Assembly: GCA_024516035.1 (NCBI GenBank)
Contig: CM044955.1
Span: 52,272,372 to 52,336,371, forward strand
DNA: 64,000 bases
Source of the DNA: Bactericera cockerelli
Lineage: Eukaryota; Arthropoda; Insecta; Hemiptera; Triozidae
Direction of reading: 5' to 3'
A program made the position numbers and the translations under genes. Shown piece by piece: positions 30,301-42,160 of this stretch; within the stretch, counting starts at the first letter, position 1; every line of letters starts with the position of its first letter. Below the pieces are notes generated by a model, which did not search any database, was not told the DNA's origin, and was given only the letters and a program-made list of their open reading frames with translations.

Positions 30301-33300
30301 ACCGCAGTAGTCTAGGCGAATTTTCACCTATGCAAAAGTTTCGTCCCATGGGCAAACAGCCAGACACGTACGTGGAACTTGTTAATTTTAGTGAGAATAA
30401 TTTTAAATTATTTTACGAAAATTACACCAAGCAAGAAGATTATCCGGAGATTGAAAATTTCGTAGATAGGTACCTACGAATAATTTTTAAATTTAATAGA
30501 TAAACAAATAAAATATTCCCTAAAAAAATACACTCGATATAATTCTTACAAGTTTTTTACTTCATTTCAATACCATCTCATAGCAGAACTAATTGGTACT
30601 TTACTGTACCCCACTCATCAAAAAAGTAAACTGCATGATTACTTGATCGATCTAAAGAAAATAATAATAATAATTTGTATTAGAAAAAATATCTGAAAAG
30701 TTTCAAATTTCAGAGCAATAAAATCAAAAATATTTTCGAATTTAACTTTGTAGAAAATTGCTAAACTCGACAATCGAAGAAATTGAATATGTTTGAAAAG
30801 CAAAAGCACGGTAATCATTAGACGTTCTTTGTTTTTCTTATCATCAAAGCTGCAACTTTTTCATTGACTTTTGTTTTGAATCATGTGTGAATGTAGTGAT
30901 AAGGTTCTTTTGAAGGTGGCGTGTAGTGATAATTTTATTATTATTGGTGTTCATTATAATTCAGGGTCCTCCGCGGACCCTGTCCGAACTATTTTGAAAG
31001 CGTAGTGTCGAGTTACAGCCCGAAACGATGTACGGCATAGCCTCATTGTATACGGAAATGCCTCATTACATGTCCTTTATGTAACAACTTATGTTGTACG
31101 GGGAAAATTGAGATTAGTAAGTTGAAATTAACATTTTAATATCCCTTTTAAAAGTCGTGGCCGAACACCATTAATATTTACTCAACTTGATGAATGCTTT
31201 TTAATGCACAGATTTAATCATGAACTAAACAGACAAATTTATAAACAATGATATGGCTAATGGTCAATTAAGTTTACGATTAAATCTGAAACTATGCATC
31301 TGGGGATTGAAATGTTTACTCACCTATCTATGGCGCCCCCTCGCTCAATGTGAGATATCAGGTAGGGCGAGAAGTGCGCCCCTCCATCTTGTCTCTCTAT
31401 GTAGATGCCCAGCTCATTAGTGTCGTCCTTCACCACCCTGAACACTTTGAACTGCTTCTCCATCAGAGTCTGAGAGATGGATTGGGCAGGAGAGGCCATC
31501 CCTGGACCCAACCTGTTTTGACTGAGAGAGATGGGTGAAGAGGCCCCTTGGCTGAGTCTGTTCTGAGTGATAGATTGGGTGGGCGAAGAGGCTCTTTGGC
31601 TCAGTCTGTTTTGAGTGATAGATTGATTTGGTAAATTCCTCTCTTGGCTAAGTCTGTTTTGTGTGATAGATTGGTTTGGTGAACTCCTCTCTTGGCTAAG
31701 TCTGGTTTGTGTGATGGATTGGGTGGGTGAAGATGACCCTTGGCTAAGTCTGTTTTGAGTGATAGATGGAGAGGGCGATGAGGCCTTGTGTCCCAGTCTA
31801 TTTTCCAGGAACCTTTGATACAAAGGCTGAGGAGAGACGCTTGGTGATGACAGAGAAGACAAGGACACAAAGCTTTGACTTGGTTTGACGGGCGGGAGTG
31901 TCTCGTTTGTCCTCAGTCTCTCGTTGTTGGGGTTGGCCGGAGGTTTACATTTGTTACAAACTAGAGAGGGGTCTTCAAAGATGTTTTCCTTTGAGCCGCT
32001 GGTGGAAAGTTCGTTACTGCGTCGCCTGTTTATACCAAACACAGATTTGACGTCGCCGCGCCGGATACCCATGTTGATCTTGCAGTTTCTCTTCCTGTTG
32101 AAAAGCAACTTGTCCTCCTCCATGTCAGCTGGACTTGGCGATCGCCTCTCGATCGGTTTTTCGATTTCATTGTTCAATTTACTTTTGACATTGTTGGTTT
32201 TGGGAATTCTACTAGGGCTCACGTGGTCGGGTTTGGTTTGAGCTGGCTCTTGAATTAAAGTATTCAGGTTCTTCTCTCGGATCAGAGATTTATCACAAAG
32301 TTCAGATGCGGACCGCTGAATCGCTTTGGCATAGGGCGTCTTGAAACCATCCAGTGGTCGAGGATCACTGATTTCAGTCTTGTTGATTTTCTTGTCGCGA
32401 GAACCGAAGGAATTGTGTCGAGAAGCATCAATTACTTTCTGAGCATTGTTGGCGTTGATTTTATCATTCGATCTTGACTTAAACGCGTTGAAAAAAGATT
32501 TCTCGACAGTGCTATTTGCGCGTCTTCTATTATAGCCTTCATTGACTTTATTCTCACTGATGTCCGTTTTTGACGAGCTTTTGGATCGAAGAAGATTCAC
32601 GTCGTTTCTATTCATTCTCTTCTCTCTGATGTCAACTCTCTCATTGTCAAATACATCCTCGGAGAAGTCGCAAGAATTCTCCACAATACTACTCGTGTTG
32701 GACAAAGACCTGGAGACAATTTTCCGAAAGAGTGGTGGCAATTCAAAGTTATTTGACTTGATGGAGCTCCGGGGTGAATCGTTGGTGGTTCTGGTCGAAT
32801 CACTTTCGTACCCACTCTCATCCGCTTTGATGAGAAGAAGATTGTTGAGGAAGTTGTACAAGTTGTTCACAGCAACAGGCAGAGGATCATTGTCTCTGAA
32901 ATCTTCTTTTTCTTCCAAACATTCCCGCTCAACACTCTCCAATTTCGCACATGAACCATTGTTTTCATTTTTGTTCTTTAGTGACTTCTTTCCATTTTGG
33001 AATTTCTGCGCAAACTCTTCGTTTAGTTTTTTGATAGGTAAATTTTCTAGACTTACACTTTTCATATCGTTGGTATCGTTCACCTCCACAATTTCAAACC
33101 TGTCCAGAGAGCTAGAAGAGTTTCTCAGTTTGCTGTTCTGGATATTTCGCCAGTCGTTCTTCGTCAACTGCTGAAAGACATTGAATAGATCGTCGTAGCT
33201 GAGTGCCCTCAGTTGTTCTTTGCTGTTGATGAGGACATCCAGGTCTTCGAACAGACTTTCTTCTTCTAGGTTTTCACTGATTATTCTTTTCCTTCCGAGG

Positions 33301-34893
33301 GCTTTGTGCTTTTTGTTGTTGCTCGACTTTCCGTTCTGACTGAGGAGCATTTGGTTCAGTTCGTACAAGTCTTCAATACCTGAAACGCAGAAAACACATT
33401 ACCTCGTTAAAATAAAACAGTTTAAGAACAAACACTTTTTTGGGTAATAAACATAAGAATTGTAAATAGTATTACAAATCAATAAAATCGCGATTATTAT
33501 TATTTACTTTTCTACACCTGATATCAAAACACACAAGTATTCAGGTAAGGAAAGACTTTTTCCTTTCAACTTCAAGCTAAGATACTGGTAGCTATTATTC
33601 AGTTGCTTATTAAGTTATAAATGTTAGATTACCAGAATTTGTTTCTTTAAACATAAAATAATACTTCCGATTTCTAATATTAGAAATTTCTCGGAAGTAA
33701 AATAAATAAGAGGAAGAAACAAAAACTGCAACAACAACTAAAATACAAAAAAACTTTTATTTTTTTGTATTTATAAAAACTTTTATTTAAAATGAGTTTA
33801 AAAAAACTCAATTTTATAGAATTGAGTTTTTATAGAATTGAGATAGCACAAACTAACCTTTCTGGCACTCCGCTTTGACCCAGTCCGGGTTCGAGCCCCT
33901 GGTTTTTCCCGGCACATGAGTCCGCCCAAACAAGTTCTTCAGGGACTCCACCCGGGAAATCCGCCGGCTCCTCGCCACGGGCGGCAGTCCAGGGCGGCGA
34001 ACTTGCCCGACATTTTGCCGCCATGGGAAAACGACTGCTTCTTGTGGCGGCTGGGGGAGGACAGGATCTCTGACGAGTCACTGCGCTTCATTTGCTCCCA
34101 CTTGCGGCCAACTTTGCGGCCCCATGTCGCCAGACCTGGAATCATGTTTTATTTGTTACTATATTTTTAATTTATCAGAGAGCAACGTCATAACTCATCC
34201 AACGTTTAAGCCTGGCCATTCAGAGGGGGAATGCAGCCAGCATTGCGGGCTCATTCCCCTTCACAAATTCACTGAATGAAGTGTTTGTGTTATAGTTCTA
34301 TAAAAAATTTACAATATTACATTTATCAGTAGACCAAGATTCCTAAGAAAGAAAAAAACTACAGGAACGGGGAAGGCGTTGGATAGAGAGATATGGATTA
34401 TGTCAATAAAAATCATATTTCCATGATTATCTTTATCTTTTATCGAACTTGGTAATTTTTTATCGAAAATTTTGCGCCCAATATGATAGCAATAGAAACT
34501 GGAAAATACCTAAAATTGATTCTTTGTCAAATAGGTAATAAGATATCTCAATAAATACTGTGATTATCCTGCAAGAATGAGACCAATAAGTCGTTTTACT
34601 CTCACAGTCAGAAAAAAGACTCATTGACATTGATGTAATCCAAACAAAGTCTCCTTATTGTCTAACGTTCATCTCCTCTACTCAACCTGACAGTTTACCT
34701 TTTCTATGTGGTTTAGGCGAGCCATTGATCGGAGTTCGAGACCCTTTGCCGGCGGGCGAATTCTGGCCGGAGTGGCTGTCGAAATTGTTGAGGGTGCTGT
34801 CTAGATCATCAGGGTCCTCGTCATTGGCGATGGGGGAGAGGCTCACCAGCTGGGGACTGGGGTCAGACAGCGACGCTTGAACAGGCGCATGGT
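27255..34893 (-). CDS. Large PDZ scaffold protein, big bang/PDZD2-like (partial, five exons seen)
   Basis: Scaffold of the cell cortex or junctions, judged from its PDZ domains. Recognised exons in coding order: 34699-34893, 33858-34135, 31324-33379, 28231-28533, 27255-27387. The protein is Ser/Pro- and charged-residue-rich with 16-residue repeats. A first PDZ domain starts at [19 protein letters not shown] and is cut at the exon end. A second runs [34 protein letters not shown], then [20 protein letters not shown]. The long insert-bearing GFSIVGG carboxylate loop and GIFVKTI strand are typical of PDZD2, pro-IL16 and Drosophila big bang; the choice among them is inference. The exons for the rest of the first PDZ, and the N-terminus, were not found. 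One exon contains a one-base frame break. Confidence 0.75.
27640..27912 (-). mobile_element. 5S rRNA-derived SINE, near full length
   Basis: Minus strand, with oligo(T) on + at 27639-27663 as the inverted A tail. Head: ACCACCGAATGTTTAAGCGA and GAGGTTAAGACCTGGATGGG, matching the A-box side and the internal control region (ACTTGGATGGGTGACC) of 5S rRNA. Then GGTTGAGGTCATTGAGTAGC and GAATGGAGGGTAAAACCCCC, ending AGTTGAAAGCGACGTTAAAC. Confidence 0.85.
28231..28533 (-). CDS. PDZ scaffold exon D (PDZ first half)
   Basis: Acceptor TTTCCAG, donor GTGAGT. Fully open in the PDZ frame: [20 protein letters not shown], then [20 protein letters not shown] and [17 protein letters not shown]. This frame needs two entering bases to complete the first codon, so it cannot follow exon C directly. 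In the alternative frame set by exon C the first half reads [18 protein letters not shown], which also looks protein-like; choosing that would need a one-base shift at about 28385. Confidence 0.8.
28565..28790 (-). repeat. Dispersed repeat, partner of 21195-21420
   Basis: Inverted copy with GGACTATAAACAGGGAGTAG (doubled) and TTCACGATGACGCCACCCTA. It lies in the intron before exon D. Confidence 0.75.
29000..31323 (-). other. Intron of the PDZ gene with one coding-like patch
   Basis: Mostly AT-rich. The segment 29150-29350 is richer in G+C and on the minus strand is open in pieces ([20 protein letters not shown] in one frame, [20 protein letters not shown] in another) after a TTGTAG acceptor-like site, but no frame extends through it. 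It may be a decayed exon or gene fragment. The missing part of PDZ 1 was not found here. Confidence 0.4.
31324..33379 (-). CDS. PDZ scaffold exon C (2 kb, repeats, PDZ start)
   Basis: Acceptor TTTCAG, donor GTGAGT. Open for 685 codons: [20 protein letters not shown], a basic and Ser-rich central region, then seven 16-residue repeats of the type [16 protein letters not shown], then the first strands of a PDZ domain ending [10 protein letters not shown]. It ends two bases into a codon. The rest of that PDZ must be in a further exon between 28533 and 31324 that I could not recognise. Confidence 0.85.
33660..33700. repeat. Dispersed palindrome, copy of the 3123 repeat
   Basis: TACTTCCGATTTCTAATATT then AGAAATTTCTCGGAAGTA, a near-perfect palindrome in the intron between exons B and C. 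Confidence 0.65.
33858..34135 (-). CDS. PDZ scaffold exon B, with frame break
   Basis: Acceptor TTCCAG, donor GTTAGT. Reads [20 protein letters not shown] to [16 protein letters not shown], then must change frame to reach [19 protein letters not shown] and [11 protein letters not shown]. The unshifted frame hits TGA at 33939-33941. Entry phase and exit phase require a length divisible by three; 278 is one short, so a single base is missing between about 33965 and 34000. Confidence 0.7.
34699..34893 (-). CDS. PDZ scaffold exon A (Ser/Pro linker)
   Basis: Acceptor ATTCCAG, donor GTAAAC. Reads [20 protein letters not shown], then [15 protein letters not shown] and [15 protein letters not shown]. 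It enters with two bases and exits with one. Low-complexity linker without a known domain. Confidence 0.75.
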
Positions 34894-34899
34894 CTGGAA

Positions 34900-36740
34900 T
34901 GAGAGGAAAGTTATTATTATATTATTATTCAACAATTTTGATATCAGTATCAGTATAACAGAAAAGTGAGAAGTTGTACTAGATGTTCTTTATGTAACTT
35001 TATTTACAATTTTTTATATACAGGTACAGTGAAATGGTATAATTAATCAAAGGTAAACAAAGACTGATGGTGATAATGCCTTTGGCATTCTCTTCCGATT
35101 AAATTCATGTCTCTATTTAAAGAAACTTTAAAATAATCAACTAAATACATTTAATACATGTAATTATTTTATTTTTTAAGAAATTTTGAACGAAACTGAC
35201 GAACTGCGGAGGGGTAGGTGAGTCTCCATTTTTGTCGTGTATTAGTTAAAGAAACTTAAAGTAATCAAACTCAAAATAGTATTGAGATAAAAATTACCAA
35301 ATTTTATTAGTGTTGAAAAATAAATATATTATTAAATTATTTTAAATATTTATTTGAACGAAGCGAAATCGATAGCTGACTGGACTCTGGACACTGAAAT
35401 TCGCTTTTTTTTATTTGACCGGCCGACCGCCGAAAAATATGGTACAGTCGTTGAGGGTACTCGGTTCTGTTTCGAGACGAGACCAATGGATTTGTTTTCA
35501 ATGAAGATGAGACAACATAGATCTCAATTAATGCTTTAGAAATAAACAGACTCCCAAAAATCACTTTGTTACTCTTCAAATTTTGGTTTACATAGAGCTG
35601 ACCAGAACGGTCTTGTTCAGGCTTTCGTTCAATTAAAATAAACCGCTTACTAAATTCATGAAAGTGTTGGTTTCACCACCGAACGGGCTGATCTCAAAGA
35701 AAAGGATCAAACTCATATAGGATTCATTGTAAAAGTTAGTTACAAAAAAAAAAACATCTTTGTATTTGGTAACACCAATATTTCCTTAGGATACTGATTT
35801 AGAGATATATCTAGGTAGTTATTTTGATCTGCAGATTTCGTGCATCTGCTAAAATATATGGGTGCTAATTTTAAATAGCCTTAGGGAATCCGAAAAACAT
35901 AACAAATGTCATAATTTATTTTTTCGATTTATGTATTTTGTATCCTTGTTATTTATTTTTTAAAGATTTATTAAAAATGTTTACGAATATTTTTATCGTT
36001 TTCTTGTGTTATGTCGGTACCTACCAATATTTTCTTTTATATATTATAAGGTATTTTTATTTTATTTTTTGTTTGAGTGTTAAATCGCCGGCAGGTACAA
36101 TTTACGGTCCATAGAGAGCTCTGAATCAATGGACTGAAGCACTGAACCCTGCACGAGGTCAATGTAACATCTTCTGGTCAGATCGGTCAAGGTAAACATG
36201 AGATCACAAGATTCAAAATAGACATTGGTAATGCGGTTTCGATTCGTGTGATTCAAGAAGAAATGAAAAAAAAAAAAAAAAAATATGTAGAGTTCATAAT
36301 TTGCATCAGAGATTCTGATTTGCACGGATTTGCTCTGAGTGGATAATGGTTCAACTTGTGCGGAACCTTGCAGAAATAAGAAGTTGAATCAGAAAATTGT
36401 GTTGATGGACAACGAATTGAATTATAAATGAAATTAACTGGTTTATACTGTTAAGGTGAGACTTGAAAACCCTTTTATTTGAACAGCCTAAGCATTCGCT
36501 GGCCGTGCGGAAAGTCCCGAGATCCGTCGAAGGTCGGTGGATTTCTAGTTATTGTATTCTAAATTTGGTCACATTTATTTGTAAGGGATACCTTACGATG
36601 CACTCGTGTTGACCAAGCACCTAAATGGGAAGTACTATGTCACTTGTCGCCCATCAGAGGGGAGGTACCTATAATACCCGATGGGCAAGCTACAACACAG
36701 ACCACAAGCGTCGCGTTCATTTTCAAATCAGCTATAAGCT
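34900..36740. other. AT-rich stretch without a recognised gene
   Basis: Sequence upstream of exon A of the PDZ gene, so probably its intron. An oligo(A) run is at 36265-36282. No coding pattern survives inspection. Confidence 0.4.
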
Positions 36741-36744
36741 TCAA

Positions 36745-36858
36745 AAATGTTCAATTTGAATGGTCACCACCCATCCATGTTATAGCGCCACAAGACGTTG
36801 CTTAACTTGAGTGACAGAAGAAGAACTAGTGTATTCAGCAATTGACCCCAGCAAAGTG
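36745..36858 (-). mobile_element. 5S rRNA-derived SINE head
   Basis: Minus strand: GTCACTCAAGTTAAGCAACG, then ACATGGATGGGTGGTGACC, the A-box region and C-box region of 5S rRNA in their native order and roughly native spacing. Tail absent. Confidence 0.8.
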
Positions 36859-36954
36859 GAATTACCATTAGGTATTTTTTTTTTTTTTACACATTTATAA
36901 TATACGCACAACAAATGGTTACATAGAAATAGACATAAACTTGAAAACAGTATG

Positions 36955-37190
36955 AGCCAGCGTCGATGGCGCGTTGAATGCACCGGTTCTCGTCGGATCA
37001 CCGAAGTTAAGCAACGTCCAGCGAGGTGAAGACTTCGTGATGCTGGCATTCCGGCCCAACCCAGGCTGGGTGAGGTTAATGTGGGTAGCAGGTTTGTGAG
37101 TTTCCTGCGAATGGTGGGTAACACCCCCGGCGTGATATGACCATGCAGTTGAAAGCGACGTTAAAAAAAAAAAAAAAAAAAAAAAAAAAC
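36955..37190 (+). mobile_element. 5S rRNA-derived SINE, near full length
   Basis: Plus strand. Head TGAATGCACCGGTTCTCGTC directly followed by GGATCACCGAAGTTAAGCAA, a long match to the 5' half of animal 5S rRNA; then GGGTGAGGTTAATGTGGGTA, GGTAACACCCCCGGCGTGAT, GTTGAAAGCGACGTT and a 24-base A tail (37166-37189). Confidence 0.9.
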
Positions 37191-37799
37191 AGTACCTATA
37201 AACGAAATATTGAGAGAGGTTAAAAATATACATATAATTATGTACAAATGTCCTAACTAAAGGCAGGGTTATTGCCAATGACAATCTCTTCCACCTAACC
37301 CTCACTATGAGAATAGCGCACAACGGAAACAACATCTGACCAGAGTCCTGCACACGGAAGTCCTGAATGTATTGGAATATCTCAGGAGACTGCAACTGGA
37401 ACACAAGAGTCATGATACTCATGATCCAGCCTTCTCCCATCTTTCTACAAGCTCTATCTATAGTCTTTTCAGTAACAGCAACAAAAACCCCTATACAAAC
37501 TTTTCTGTACTGAACCGTACAATATCAAAGCGATTCATTAAGCTGTAAAGTAAGTACTCAGGTATGTTTTGATGTTAGATTGCCATTTATGATGAAATAT
37601 AAATATCACCTAATAGTGTACAATGAGAACCCAAATGCTTTGCGGTACAGGACTTATTGCAAGAGAGGATCCAGTTTTTTTTTGCATCTGAACACACTAT
37701 AGAGAAAATATTTAGCACGGAGCTGAAGATTACGGTACCGAGAGCTCGGGTTCAGAGTAGTTGCTTGTGCGGGCAGATACCAAACTGTGCAAGACAGAT

Positions 37800-38046
37800 T
37801 GTCAGGGTGACTCCGGAGAGGAGAAAGGTACAGCAGATGTACAGGGTGACTCCGGGAGAGGAGAAAGGTACAGGCAGATGTACAGGGTGACTCCGGGAGA
37901 GGAGAAAGGTACAGGCAGATCTACAGGGTGACTCCGGGAGAGGAGAAAGGTACAGCAGATCTACAGGGTGACTCCGGGAGAGGAGAAAGGTACAGACAGA
38001 TCTACAGGGTGACTCCGGGAGAGGAGAAAGGTACAGGCAGATGTAT
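37800..38046 (+). repeat. 41-bp minisatellite, about six units
   Basis: Unit ACAGGGTGACTCCGGGAGAG plus GAGAAAGGTACAGGCAGATGT, highly uniform, with some units lacking one G. It abuts a tRNA-derived SINE. Confidence 0.9.
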
Positions 38047-38215
38047 CCAGAAGTCGCGGGTTCAAAACCTAGCCGGGACATGACAAGTTACCCTCCCATT
38101 TGGGATTTTGACCACACAACAATACGTCTTGGGCTTACTGCTGGAATAATGGGACTCAATAAAACTAATCGGGTAGTATAAATAAGGTGATATTATTATT
38201 ATTTCTACATTTTAC
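38045..38215 (+). mobile_element. SINE family C with (ATT)n tail
   Basis: B box GCGGGTTCAAAACCTAGC, body ACATGACAAGTTACCCTCCC and GTCTTGGGCTTACTGCTGG, ending AATAAGGTGATATTATTATT. The A-box half has been replaced by the preceding minisatellite. Confidence 0.75.
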
Positions 38216-38219
38216 GGCT

Positions 38220-40300
38220 GGATGACTCATAGCCAACCCTGTTGAGGTTGTCAACGATGTGTACCTATTATTGTCTATTCGCCTGACATGGCTGCTTTCG
38301 CATCAGTTTAAAGTACTCTAGAGATAAAGAGATGCAAATACTCTTTTGCATTAGTGGTAAATTTATAAGACAAAAGTGCACCTAAAGACATAAATATGTA
38401 AATTGGGATCTCATTTAGAGAAACGCTTTTAAAATTCGTCTGAGTATGAAACTGATGAACCGTAGTGCACCATCTCCTCATGATTTGGACCTTTGGGAAA
38501 TAGTAATGTTCTATATTATGTAATAACTGGCTATATCAGGGACAAGATGGTGAAAGCAAGTCAAGAAAGATTTACAAAACATGTTTACAAGGGAGACATA
38601 GAGTTGCTGAGACTAAATACCAACTGGCAGGGTAAAATTGGTCATGGGATTAAGAGTATGAATGATTTCCCATACAACAGTCAACAATAAAATAACTGTA
38701 CAGATACTCGTTATAGGTCCTTTGTCGTTTGCTGAATTCGAAGTTTATGAAAAATCTTCTTTTTTACTTTACTTTCGTATTAAAAAGTAAAAAAAAATAC
38801 TATAGAGTGTGCAAACATACAATCAAAGTTACACAAAATCACCAAGGACACAAACTGTTGTCATAATAGGACATCCTCTTTCTCTCTTGCTGCTCTAACA
38901 GTCTAAATGAAACGCTTCTTAATCTACCTACTAATTCTTAAACATCGATTTAGTCTCTCCAATTTCTCAAAGTTCATACACCAAAAACCAGTCTCATTAT
39001 TATCTTAAAACATCCTGAATTGAAGAAAATTTTCATGTTGGTGTTTTATAATATCTATATCCATATGTATAGTCAATTAGTCACTACAGTGTATATATAA
39101 TTTTATGTGTTCATCTATGTATGTGAGGGTACCAGAATGAGATACAGAATAGCAGAATACCGGATCTGGAGTAGTATCTCTGAAGCAAGGAGTATCTCAT
39201 TTCCTGTGATGCTTTCCTTGTTTTGTTTCTTGAATTTAAGTAGTTGTGGTTCATGTTGCCTAACTCTCTGGTCTTTCTTGCTAGTACCTAATTTAATTTA
39301 AAGATTATGGGTGATTCTTTTTTTCTTAATATTGCCTATTTTTAAAAAAGAAATCCAAACGATATTATCAATTTGAAAACTTGAGAATCTGATGAGGATC
39401 TACTTTCGCCAAACAAATTGGAGTAAATTCTACAAGTTACAATTTTAAGATCTTGAAATTCAGTTGTAGATTTTATTATGTTCTTTACCAGAGGTCATTA
39501 GGTGAATTTATGTTTTTGACTGTTGAGTTTAAGTTGACTACCCATGTATGTACCATAGTCCTATACACATACACATAGACATATTACTTTGCATGATGTT
39601 TGGTGATGTGTATTTTGTAGACTGCCCACATTGCCCACAATGTCCGATAGTGGGTGGAAAATTTTAACTTCCGTAGTAGTTTCTTGGTTATCGTTAAGAC
39701 TGCTTTACCGACGTCTTGTTTAATATATGTAGACTCCTTGTTTGACTTTGTGTATTGTATCAGTATCATACGTCCGCGGTATGATTTCAGGGTTGGGTGG
39801 ATAAGATTGCCATAGGCAATAACCCCGCCCTTTAGTTAGGACATTTGTCTATTTTTCTATTCTTTTTCCTTTTTATGGTATATATTGTTTCCATTTTTTC
39901 ATTGTTATACTAAAATAATAATATGATTATTGAGAGAGCTGAAGATTTCTCATTATATTTATATTATTCTATTCCATCAGTCTTATAATTTGATGTTCTA
40001 ATGATCCAGCACTTAAATGCTAATTATTGTGTCTTTTTTCAACCAGATAGGAGACTAAGCAAGAATACTAGACGATAGGCAAATCAAGATACAACACAGT
40101 CCAAAAGCGTCTAAAGTAGCTGCTGTTTCATGGATCCTAATACATCCTAATACAAAAATAAAATAATATGTGTATATTGCTACAAAACTAGAAATTCTGG
40201 TAGGTTATCTTAATTGTGTTAATCACAATGTCAATTTTTCAATGTTTGCAGAGACTCAAAAATAATGATGTCATAGTCGCTCAAGCCAAACATATATGAT
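38220..40300. other. AT-rich, no gene recognised
   Basis: Short ORFs only, none with recognisable domains. No structured repeat noticed. Confidence 0.4.
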
Positions 40301-40385
40301 TTATGATGCTTGGCACTCGAACCATCGATCTCCAGGTTACTAGTCCGCTGCTTATCTATCAAGCTACTGAGGTCGGTTAACAAGA
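40300..40385 (-). mobile_element. tRNA-derived SINE, family B, fragment
   Basis: GCACTCGAACCATCGATCTC, then ATCAAGCTACTGAGGTCGGT on +, the inverted head of family B. Confidence 0.6.
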
Positions 40386-40714
40386 ACTGCTCTATTTTAT
40401 TGGGAACAAAAGGATCATGTAAATCCAAACTCTACAGACAAATGAACAATGCCCTTAAGGCACTAGCATTGTTTCCTGTACCTCATACCTATTAATATAC
40501 TCGTACATAAAATATCACCTATCTTTTTACTGTAACAAATTGCTTTTAAACTGACAATGAGGTTATCTTCTGTAATATTCCAGGAGTCTACTAATATCTT
40601 AATGAGTTGATCTATCTTTACGTAATATATCTTCGTATCGATATTACCTCTAGTCGAAACACTAAACATTTTATCGTTCAAAGTTGTGTCCACTTAGAAG
40701 GATTCAGTCATTCT

Positions 40715-40865
40715 GATTAGGTTTTAACGTCCTGAGTAATTCACGACAGTGGTGGCGGGACCTTTTTAACCCTCCACTAGCTGCGAAATTCACCAGAAAT
40801 CCATTTCGACCTCACCTAGCCTGGATTGGGCAGAAAACATCAACCTCACTTGATTTTTACTCGGG
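40715..40865 (-). mobile_element. SINE tail fragment (5S-type family)
   Basis: Diverged minus-strand tail: GGTTTTAACGTCCTGAGTAA, TTAACCCTCCACTAGCTG, GACCTCACCTAGCCTGG on +. Confidence 0.5.
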
Positions 40866-42011
40866 AGGTTACAGATATTTTCTTTTAAAAAAACATTTCA
40901 TTTGTACTTCTTACAATAAAACATGATTCACATTTGTTATGAAAAAACAAAATGAGACCTTTATTCAGGTATGTCCACCTGTCTCTAAATAAAGATTAGA
41001 GAAAAATATATTATTAAATTAGGCGTTTAATATCATGTGGGTGGCGAGTACTTCATAGACAGTACATTCCACAGTTCAGTACCTTGCATTTCATCGAAGT
41101 GAGTCATCCATCCACTATAGGATATCATAAGAGTACAACATGACCTGCATCTTATCCTCAAGATCTAAGTCACAAAATATATCAACTTCCATCATAACAA
41201 TATTATGAAGATCATTAGTTACAAGTTCACTTCTAATAGAAATACCTGGGATTCCATTCATTTCAAGCATCTAGGAATCTAGGGTTTCAACAAATGGGTA
41301 TTCTATTAAACAGTGTGTAACAGAAAAATATGACAAAAAGAACATTTGACCAGTAAGCAAAAACTTTAAGACTAGTTGTTACTTTTTCATTTATTTTTTA
41401 CTCAAGAACTCTTCACGAGTCAAAGTGGAAAACGGAATGTTTGATGACAGCGATTGCTCAAGGCAAGAATCACGCCTCAATCGATTTTTTATAACAAAAT
41501 ATCATTAAGAGTTTTATTATTATTATTATTATTAATTACTGTGATGTTCTATAATCTCTATGGATAACAGAACTCTCTCTGATACTTTGATCGAATTAGT
41601 AATGTCATGTTGTCATAACAAGAATTAGAAAACAAGACCATCCAATAGGTACCTATACATATATCAATATGAGCGATGGAAAACCAAAAAATGGAGGATG
41701 ATATATTATGATAAAATTTATCTAACTCTCTTTTCAAAGATGAAATTCTGTTCACAGTATTATGGATGTAATATTGCGGGTGCAAAAAAGAGCCCTTAGA
41801 AGCATTTTTACCAAAAAATTCTACCCCCTGTATAAGTGTAAAAGTAACCAGATGATTTTAGAGCAATGTAGAACTATCAAATTGGACTATAATTACTATC
41901 TAAAATGACAGATCAGAGAGATAGTATGAATCAATCATTGTGTTATTAGAAAGGCATCAAAGGAGACATGCATGGTTATATATCCTAGAGTTTGGACTTC
42001 AGAATAAGTAG

Positions 42012-42075
42012 ATAGATTGGGGAGAGAGAGAGAAAGAGAGAGAGAGAGAGAAAGAGAGAGAGAGCGAGAGAGGAT
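42012..42075 (+). repeat. (GA)n microsatellite
   Basis: GAGAGA-rich run with AAAG and GCGA interruptions immediately before the large foldback element. Confidence 0.9.
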
Positions 42076-42160
42076 ATATCAATCACATTGTTATAAGTTG
42101 AAAGGAATCAAAGGGTACATGAATATCTATCTCAAAACTTCAGGATGACAGGACGAAATA

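Noticed and set aside
36970..37030. True 5S rRNA gene
   Set aside because: The match fades after the first half and runs into the SINE tail with an A stretch; no terminator T run at the 5S end.
37800..38046. Regular repeats resembling a CRISPR array
   Set aside because: Units are contiguous 41-bp copies with no unique spacers, in eukaryotic DNA.
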